DNA of 64,000 bases from Ricordea florida (taxonomy: Eukaryota > Cnidaria > Anthozoa > Corallimorpharia > Ricordeidae), in NCBI GenBank assembly GCA_949710005.1, contig OX453275.1, positions 18,558,835-18,622,834 on the forward strand. Reading direction: 5' to 3'. The position numbers and the translations under genes were made by a program. Below the pieces are notes generated by a model. The model saw only the letters and a program-made list of their open reading frames with translations. It searched no databases and was not told the DNA's origin. This document shows, piece after piece, positions 58,702-64,000 of this stretch (positions are counted from its first letter, which is position 1; every line of letters begins with the position of its first letter).

Positions 58702-59922
58702 ATGGATGAAGAAATACAATTAGAGGATTTACCAAAAGGATCTGATGATGATAATGATGAAGATAATACATTTTACCAAAGTCCAAATACATCTACATCT
58801 ATTGATCAGGGCTATCTTGGTTATTCAGAATATATGGCAGAAAGAAAACGGCTTCAATGGGAAATAAAAGATGAAGAGAAAAAACCAACAAATATTAGAG
58901 AAAGAGATGAGGAATATGATAGAAGGATAGAAGCGGGTGAAAAACTCAAACTTTATTTTCCAAATTACAATCCCAATGATAGGACATTTAATGTAACATT
59001 TGGAGAAGATGGCAGTATAATAGGAAAATTAAGTATTAGTAATAATAATGTGTGGCATACAATAGTTGATAAAGATGGTGTGATTAAACTTGAAGATTTA
59101 CCAAAAACAATGAGAAAAGCTCTAGGCGCTGATTATGAAAGCATGTTGAAGATATATAATGATGTTGTATTGCAATTGAATGAAGAAAAAGAAAAACATA
59201 ATGAATTGCTTTCTGCAGTACAAGGAATAGAATCGCTTTTAGCAACACGCACGGTGGAGATTGAGCGATATGAAGAAAAAGAAAAAGAACTTCGTGAATT
59301 CATTAAGAGACAACAAGATGAAAAATTAGATAATAAAATTCTTTTTGATAAAACTGCTAAACAAAATATAGAATTAAAAATACAAGGTGAGAAGCTTTTG
59401 AATGAAACAAAATTATACAAAGAAGAAATAGACAAATATAAGAAGGGTAAATCAAATTTATCAAAGTTAGAACAAAGTAATGAACGATTAAAATCTGAGG
59501 TTGATAAATTAAGAGAACAAATTAGAAAGAATACAATCTCCAAGTTAGAACAAATATCAGATATTGAGGGTCGAAAAGATGAAATAATTAAAAATCTTCC
59601 ATTAAGAGAGAGGTTAAAGTATATCTTCAAAAAGTATGGGTTTACAGTATTTGCTGTTGTGAGTGCTGTTGGTGTAATCATTGGAGTTATAGTTTCTAAT
59701 CTTTCTAAAGGTCTATCAACATTAGGTAAAGGTGTTGGTAATGGTTTAAAAACTCTTGGTAAAAAACTTGGTGAAATATTACCAGGAATGGTTGGAGCTA
59801 TCGTGAGCTTTCTATTTAAAACAGCTGGTGAGGTTATTGGATTTTTAGGTAAGAATGCTTGGCTTTTGATAATGGCTGTGGTTCTATATTTTGTGGAACA
59901 GTTTAAAAAGAAGAGAAAGTAG
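58702..59922 (+). CDS. Coiled-coil protein with membrane-active-looking C-terminus, 406 residues (A)
   Basis: Counterpart of 47674-48921. The N-terminal half is acidic and poorly conserved, the coiled coil (about 150-290) differs in detail, but the last 100 residues are almost the same (KKYGFTVFAVVSAVGVIIGV, LSTLGKGVGNGLKTLGKKLG, WLLIMAVVLYFVEQ). That contrast indicates the C-terminal hydrophobic and amphipathic region is the functional part. No GC-rich module here. Confidence 0.75.
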   Translation: MDEEIQLEDLPKGSDDDNDEDNTFYQSPNTSTSIDQGYLGYSEYMAERKRLQWEIKDEEKKPTNIRERDEEYDRRIEAGEKLKLYFPNYNPNDRTFNVTFGEDGSIIGKLSISNNNVWHTIVDKDGVIKLEDLPKTMRKALGADYESMLKIYNDVVLQLNEEKEKHNELLSAVQGIESLLATRTVEIERYEEKEKELREFIKRQQDEKLDNKILFDKTAKQNIELKIQGEKLLNETKLYKEEIDKYKKGKSNLSKLEQSNERLKSEVDKLREQIRKNTISKLEQISDIEGRKDEIIKNLPLRERLKYIFKKYGFTVFAVVSAVGVIIGVIVSNLSKGLSTLGKGVGNGLKTLGKKLGEILPGMVGAIVSFLFKTAGEVIGFLGKNAWLLIMAVVLYFVEQFKKKRK

Positions 59923-59970
59923 ATCTAAAACAAAATAATGAATGATCGATGTAATGATGAAATAATAACT

Positions 59971-60030
59971 TTTCCGCGGAGCGGGGAGGTCTTTGGCCCT
60001 AGAGGGGCCCCGGCTCCGCCGGTCGACCGA
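59971..60030. repeat. GC-rich module at the 5' end of the A penton-like gene
   Basis: TTTCCGCGGAGCGGGGAGGT, then GGCCCTAGAGGGGCC and GGCTCCGCCGG. Open in the gene's frame as FPRSGEVFGPRGAPAPP and sharing the PRSGE start with other modules. Confidence 0.75.
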
Positions 60031-60045
60031 TTTTTATCAATCACA

Positions 60046-60399
60046 ATGTTAACTACAGAAACAACGATTTATCTTGACCCGTCATTATATAATGTAAAAG
60101 ATATACAAATGTTAGATTTTTCTGGTACTAATGCATCGTCTGAAAATCCTTTGTACTTAATGTGTGATCTTATTGAACCAAAGTCTTCATATTACAATCG
60201 TATCCGCGACGGTGGAAATGTAGAACTCAACCCCTCTCAACTACTAGCTGTTATTCCTTCTAAAAAGTATCCTAGTTTAAGAATTACACAAACTAAAAAT
60301 CCAGTGAACCACTTTACATTATGGATTCTAGATAAAAATGGAACAAAGTTAATTTCTAATACCGTACGTATTCGTATTAATTTAAACATATCATGTTGA
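60046..60399 (+). CDS. Shortened penton-like protein (Polinton A)
   Basis: Homologue of 44439-45074 (start LSITMLTTETTIYLDPSLYN against LSITMYESETRIYIDP; end LLAVIPSKKYP...NHFTLWILD against LLANIPSKDYP...NHFDLSILD). About 85 central residues of the B version are missing between IQMLDFSG and PLYLMCDL, without a frameshift. The Met that starts the B protein is Phe here, just downstream of a GC-rich module, so I start at the next Met. The open frame extends upstream to 59938 through the module. Whether the short form folds is doubtful, so Polinton A may be defective. Confidence 0.6.
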   Translation: MLTTETTIYLDPSLYNVKDIQMLDFSGTNASSENPLYLMCDLIEPKSSYYNRIRDGGNVELNPSQLLAVIPSKKYPSLRITQTKNPVNHFTLWILDKNGTKLISNTVRIRINLNISC

Positions 60400-60414
60400 G
60401 TAGTAAAATATAAT

Positions 60415-60993
60415 ATGGATGACTACAATAGAATTTATCCTGGTTTACCTAATAATTCAGACCCGAGTTCCTCATTTCAGTCGGTTAATTTCAGACTACA
60501 AAAATCGAGTGAAGTATTACAAAATCTTGAGAGAGAAATTAAACATTATGAAGATGTAAGGAAAAAATACAATAGAGCAAGAGGAATATTTACAAAAATA
60601 AGTGTTTGTAGTGGAACTTCTCTTACCGGTTTTGGAGCTATTATTGGTGTTCCGTTGGGTGTTGTCGGCGGAATTTGTGGTGGAGTATCTGTTGGATTTG
60701 GTGCAGCATCAAAAAGACTTTCAAATAAAGTTAGCAAACATGAACAGACTGTTTCCATAGCAAAATCAAAATTAAACACCATTAACGACTTGGTTTCAAA
60801 GGCTTTGAAAGATAATGTTATATCTGATCAAGAATTTTCTATAATTTTAGCAGAATTGGAAAAGTTTCAAAAACTAAAACTAGAAGTTCGACAAAAATTT
60901 AGGAGAGATACAGAAAAAAACTTAAACATGTCTCAGATAAGGAGAGAAGTTCGCGCAGATCTATTAAAAGAGTTAACCGGTCCCACACATTAA
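60415..60993 (+). CDS. Gly-rich hydrophobic membrane protein, 192 residues (A)
   Basis: Counterpart of 46969-47613. The hydrophobic stretch is shorter by about 12 residues (SVCSGTSLTGFGAIIGVPLG against SVCSGVLSVILSASGLGTSL). The charged tail (SKHEQTVSIAKSKLNTINDL) is conserved. It starts 12 bp after the penton-like stop, with no clear TTTAAAGAT motif. Confidence 0.75.
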   Translation: MDDYNRIYPGLPNNSDPSSSFQSVNFRLQKSSEVLQNLEREIKHYEDVRKKYNRARGIFTKISVCSGTSLTGFGAIIGVPLGVVGGICGGVSVGFGAASKRLSNKVSKHEQTVSIAKSKLNTINDLVSKALKDNVISDQEFSIILAELEKFQKLKLEVRQKFRRDTEKNLNMSQIRREVRADLLKELTGPTH

Positions 60994-61107
60994 AAATTTC
61001 ATATGAGAAAACTGATGTAGGATGTAATTGTTTTGCTGGTATTAGAAAAGAGGTTATCTAAGCATAGCCGATCTAAAGACTTTTCATCTTATTCTAAAAG
61101 TAATAAA

Positions 61108-62781
61108 ATGACACTATGGACGGATTTCAGAAAAAGGTATCCAAAGGTTGACCTTGATAAATTTACATTTGTGAATGATTCGTATGGAGGGTATATTAAG
61201 TGGGGAGTTAATGGAACAACAATCATGTCTAATGATGACCCTACTGGAAAAACATGGACTGATGATCTTTCTCCTAATTTGAAAAGATTGTTATGGAAAG
61301 ATTTAGGCTTGAGTGACCGACTGAAGGGAGGAATAGCGAATAACTTGAGTTCATTCCCAAAGAGTTTAACCATGACTAACCAAAGCTATCCTATACCAGC
61401 TATTAACTTTGATGATTTTACAACTGATATAACAAAAATGCTAACTTTATTAGATATATACGTTTCAAATACGAAGAAATTCACAGCAAAAATGAGAAAC
61501 ATATTTGTCAATCAAGTTGTTACTTTCAAATTTGGAAAGCAGAGTAGAAAATGGTTGAACGGACCTGATATGAACTATTGGCCTCAACAACTTAACTTTG
61601 CAGTTTGGTGTGCAACATCTGGTTGTGGGATTAGTCCTTTTGAAAGTCTAAATTATCCTAAAGTAGTGAATAGCTTCATTAAGTTTCATATATATTTCAC
61701 AATAAGACGAATATTATATGAATTAAGCCTTCCATTACCTGATGAGCAACCCTTTGTAATAAACAATAATCCATATAATAAAGTAGCATATCATCGATTG
61801 TGTGCAGAATTTAGCATATCAAAAAACTCTGACTTTCCGCGAAGCGGGTCCGGCTTCGCCGGGGAGGTCTCCGACCGATCCCAGCCTTTGGCTGACTTCA
61901 GATGGAAAGGTGGTAGAAACGGTGGATTGGGAGATATATTTCTTGATTATGGTGCAGGATATCATGGAAAAGGAGGGGGATATCAAAATGTACATATTAT
62001 AAGGAATTATGATCATGAAGCAGATCAATGGCCCGGTGAAGGTGGTAAATTTGCTGATGACGGTGGTAAGAAAGAAAAAGGTGACCTAATCTCATTTATT
62101 CGTAATGATGACTTTGCCGATTTCAAATATGCTTGGTTTATTCCTACAAGTGGGCATGGACTCACTAAAGCCGGACTTGGTAGATTGAATCGATCTGCTG
62201 AAGCTTTTGTTTACTGTATATTAGGAGCACAAGCCAACACTAGAAATTCGATTTATGGTAATGGTGGTGGAGCTATTGAAACACAACAAGAATTCTTATC
62301 TTTATTTGAAAGTAGTGTTTTAGAAAATGATATTTCTAATTCGATTAAAAATTATCAAAAATCTGTACAGGAAACGAAATTACGGCTTGATTTAGCTGTT
62401 GCACCGGGTATATGGTTGATGCCTAGTAATATGATAATCAACACTGAAAGCGTTGTTGGATATAATAACAAACTTATGAAAGCGACTAATGATATGAAAT
62501 TTGGAGTAAATAATTCCCTAAACACTGAATCAAAACCTGTTGGAATAAGTCATAACTTAGGATCTTCAAAGTTAAAGTTACCTCATTCAATAGTTGAGAC
62601 AAATCCAAACCCAAAAATCCCCCCAACGCAAAATGAAAAGCCAGCCAAAGGCCGAGACCCGCTACGCGGAAAGTCGGACGTGACCACGCAACATGAAACC
62701 AATACACGAAGCGTGCATGAAGTGCGTATATTAACATTTATAATTATCAGTGGAGGGTTGGCGTGGTACCTATTTCGGTAA
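61108..62781 (+). CDS. Large C-terminally anchored Polinton protein, 557 residues (A)
   Basis: I start at MTLWTDF (61108), which matches the MTLFNDF start of the B copy. The open frame begins 25 codons earlier. Same conserved core (YGGYIKWGVNGTTIMSND, FAVWCATSGCGISPFESL, FTIRRILYELSLPLPD, GHGLTKAGLGRLNRSAEA) and the same terminal anchor FIIISGGLAWYLFR. Two GC-rich modules lie inside: one adds PRSGSGFAGEVSDRSQPLA in front of DFRWKGGRNGG in the middle of the conserved core, the other lies in the linker before the anchor (AKGRDPLRGKSD). Confidence 0.8.
   Translation: MTLWTDFRKRYPKVDLDKFTFVNDSYGGYIKWGVNGTTIMSNDDPTGKTWTDDLSPNLKRLLWKDLGLSDRLKGGIANNLSSFPKSLTMTNQSYPIPAINFDDFTTDITKMLTLLDIYVSNTKKFTAKMRNIFVNQVVTFKFGKQSRKWLNGPDMNYWPQQLNFAVWCATSGCGISPFESLNYPKVVNSFIKFHIYFTIRRILYELSLPLPDEQPFVINNNPYNKVAYHRLCAEFSISKNSDFPRSGSGFAGEVSDRSQPLADFRWKGGRNGGLGDIFLDYGAGYHGKGGGYQNVHIIRNYDHEADQWPGEGGKFADDGGKKEKGDLISFIRNDDFADFKYAWFIPTSGHGLTKAGLGRLNRSAEAFVYCILGAQANTRNSIYGNGGGAIETQQEFLSLFESSVLENDISNSIKNYQKSVQETKLRLDLAVAPGIWLMPSNMIINTESVVGYNNKLMKATNDMKFGVNNSLNTESKPVGISHNLGSSKLKLPHSIVETNPNPKIPPTQNEKPAKGRDPLRGKSDVTTQHETNTRSVHEVRILTFIIISGGLAWYLFR
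61836..61897. repeat. GC-rich module inside the conserved core of the A anchored protein
   Basis: CCGCGAAGCGGGTCCGGCTT, CGCCGGGGAGGTCTCCGACC and CCAGCCTTTGGCTGA: three hairpins in a row, 20 in-frame codons not present in the B copy. Confidence 0.85.
62640..62683. repeat. GC-rich module in the linker of the A anchored protein
   Basis: CCAGCCAAAGGCCGAGACCC followed by GCTACGCGGAAAGTCGGACG. Confidence 0.6.
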
Positions 62782-63020
62782 ATTTCACGTGATTATCATT
62801 GTTTTTGGATTAGTGTTCACGTGTAGAACAATAGATTGCATACTTTTACGACATAGCAACAAGCAAAATGTAAAGTGGATTTGAAATCGAAAAGTAGATT
62901 TTATGTTTACTTTTAAAAGGTCGGTTTCTAACGTCGCTCAGGAATGTGATTACGTCAATGTAAATTTAAGGTCTTTTTGTTATGCAACGCTTGGTTGCGT
63001 TATATAACATAATTTTTTTA
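62782..63020. other. Gap between the structural block and the right-end genes (A)
   Basis: Two CACGTG words (62788-62793 and 62818-62823) and a hairpin-like GCAACGCTTGGTTGC followed by GTTATATAAC (62999-63008) lie here. The 34-bp palindrome unit of Polinton B's matching gap is not present. Confidence 0.4.
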
Positions 63021-63773
63021 TCAATCTTCATCCGGCAACTCATTATAAATCTTTAACTCATCGGTATCATAACACCAATCTAAAACTCTTTCTGGTTTCC
63101 ATGTTACGAAGGCTAGTTCATCACGCAAATCATTAAAGAATCTTCGTTTATGTTCTAACTTATCTCTATCTATTCTTATTTCAAACTTCAATGATTTAAC
63201 AATATAAATACTATCAAACTTTTTGCTACTAATTTCCTTATCACGATAACCATTAAACGCGTCACACTTGTAAAAATCTTCTTCATCTTGATTAAAATAA
63301 AAACGAAAATTGCGATCTTCTATTTTCTTCATTTTTATGCGGTAAATATAAAAATCATTAAGTTCTTCTAATAAAATTTTTACAAATTCGCTAGTGGTTA
63401 GCCCATTTACACAAAAATTTAAATCAATATTAAAATTTTCTTCAATATCGGTAATGCCCTTTTTTCTATAAAGTAATGAAAATGAAAATGCTAACAATCC
63501 TTCTTCTAAAAAACATCTATTTTTTGATATATTTTTAAATAAATCATCTTTAATTTCATCTATAAAATCGCATATACTCAGTTTTTTATCATTATAATAT
63601 TCAAACTCGATATAACTGATTTCATCACCATCATAACTAACAGTACGATAACCACCATCATCACCATCATCATTATCATAACTATCATAACTATCATCAT
63701 TATAAATTAATTCTTCTCCATAACCATAATGATCAATATCAATATCAATATAATCATCAATATTACAATCCAT
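63021..63773 (-). CDS. W-x-P-x-R-x-x-D-W-C motif protein, 250 residues (Polinton A)
   Basis: Longer homologue of 43510-43992. The first 45 residues are Asp/Tyr-rich (IDIDHYGYGEELIYNDDSYD). Then come YIEFEYYNDKKLSICDFIDE and ISKNRCFLEE, matching the B protein, a divergent middle, and AFVTWKPERVLDWCYDTDEL at the end. Function unknown. It is read toward the structural block, as in B. Preceded by a TTTAAAGAT motif. Confidence 0.65.
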   Translation of the reverse strand: MDCNIDDYIDIDIDHYGYGEELIYNDDSYDSYDNDDGDDGGYRTVSYDGDEISYIEFEYYNDKKLSICDFIDEIKDDLFKNISKNRCFLEEGLLAFSFSLLYRKKGITDIEENFNIDLNFCVNGLTTSEFVKILLEELNDFYIYRIKMKKIEDRNFRFYFNQDEEDFYKCDAFNGYRDKEISSKKFDSIYIVKSLKFEIRIDRDKLEHKRRFFNDLRDELAFVTWKPERVLDWCYDTDELKIYNELPDED

Positions 63774-63792
63774 TTTACAATATATATTTTAT

Positions 63793-63801
63793 ATCTTTAA
63801 A
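63793..63801 (-). promoter_or_regulatory. TTTAAAGAT motif before the 63021-63773 gene (A)
   Basis: ATCTTTAAA on the plus strand, 19 bp ahead of the start at 63773 and directly adjoining the stop codon of the upstream zinc-ribbon gene. Confidence 0.45.
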
Positions 63802-64000
63802 TCATAATTCATTTCTAATTTTTATTCTACATTCCTTACAAGAAGCTTTTTGTTTGCCATGCTCACATATTTGCGAACCACCACATTCTTTACATTGTTG
63901 TTTTTGTTTATTATGTTTGCATATTTGCGATCCTCCACATTCTTTACAACGATACTTATATTTATCGTGTTTGCATACTTGCGATCCCCTACACTTTTTA
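63802..64000 (-). CDS. Zinc-ribbon repeat protein of Polinton A, C-terminal part, cut by window end
   Basis: Reads inward from the window edge: CKECGGSQICKHNKQKQQ, CKECGGSQICEHGKQKAS, then CKECRIKIRNEL and stop at 63802-63804. The same repeat unit as in 42912-43451. By analogy its start should lie in Polinton A's right terminal repeat beyond 64000. Confidence 0.8.
   Translation of the reverse strand, partial: KKCRGSQVCKHDKYKYRCKECGGSQICKHNKQKQQCKECGGSQICEHGKQKASCKECRIKIRNEL

Larger units (their letters stand above)
33171..64000 (+). mobile_element. Polinton/Maverick A, interrupted by Polinton B, right end beyond window
   Basis: Gene order on + is PolB (33387), convergent integrase, MCP, ATPase, five small or membrane proteins, coiled-coil protein, penton-like protein, 60415 protein and large anchored protein to 62781. 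On - lie the W-P-R-D-W-C protein and a zinc-ribbon gene cut by the window end. Polinton B occupies 42649-58140. Without it, and counting from the tentative left end, A is at least 15.3 kb, a normal Polinton size. The left end is estimated from a short run resembling B's terminus (AATAGGGATAGAGAGGGG, 33183-33200, against AGTAGGGTATAAGGGG) and from shared TTTATCAGAGA words. The exact terminus is unproven. Confidence 0.85.

Noticed and set aside
61033-61107. Upstream start for the large anchored protein of Polinton A
   Set aside because: The 25 extra residues are not in the B homologue, which starts at the equivalent of 61108.
33171-64000. Contaminating bacterial or phage contig
   Set aside because: The elements have Polinton gene content and terminal structures, and the flanking DNA holds animal retroelements and satellites.

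Overview
The window looks like repeat-dense nuclear DNA of an animal, probably a cnidarian and quite possibly a stony coral or anemone. Several signs point that way: short AT-rich and 10-bp satellites, an intron-bearing PIF/Harbinger transposon, decayed BEL/Pao LTR retrotransposons, a PHD-finger LINE, a Penelope-like element and large Maverick/Polinton elements, with no bacterial operon or rRNA. The host assignment is an inference from element families. I see no convincing ordinary host gene.

Layout. 1-3590: degenerate AT-rich satellite whose strand polarity flips near 735. 3591-3946: ACT-rich repeat. 4247-7118: 10-bp satellite. 7289-11288: a 4.0-kb Harbinger-type element with both of its genes frameshifted. 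11429-11924: a small TTAA-flanked transposon. 12935-13050: tRNA-derived SINE. 14002-14878: 5' end of a LINE with a 2A-like motif. 14885-24100: a ~240-bp satellite, part of it a 737-bp higher-order repeat. It is interrupted by BEL1 (15222-20216, itself carrying a 1.4-kb insert) and by a segment with a coding-like 60-bp minisatellite. 24101-32100: BEL2, with a Penelope-like element (30117-31793) inside its gag.

The main content is 33.2-64.0 kb: two virus-like Polintons, one inserted in the other. Polinton B (42649-58140, 15,492 bp) is complete. It has 421-bp terminal inverted repeats that I read as identical and flanking CTTGA/TCTTGA duplications, and nearly all its genes are open. It sits inside a small membrane-protein gene of Polinton A, which starts near 33.2 kb and runs past the window end. 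Both carry the same gene order: protein-primed DNA polymerase B, then a convergent retroviral-type integrase, then a rightward block (in element orientation) of major capsid protein, packaging ATPase, a run of small membrane or structural proteins, a coiled-coil protein with a hydrophobic tail, a penton-like protein and a large C-terminally anchored protein. At the far end an opposite-strand pair encodes a W-P-R-D-W-C motif protein and a zinc-ribbon repeat protein. This is the kit for replication (PolB), integration (Int), capsid building (MCP, penton) and packaging (ATPase). I could not find an adenain-like maturation protease.

The most unusual features are these: (1) short GC-rich palindromic modules scattered through both AT-rich Polintons, often in frame inside structural genes and at different places in the two copies; (2) terminal inverted repeats that contain a promoter, start codon and the first ~53 codons, so the polymerase and the zinc-ribbon protein at opposite ends begin with the same domain; (3) a TTTAAAGAT motif ahead of most genes; (4) a well conserved structural block next to strongly divergent ends.
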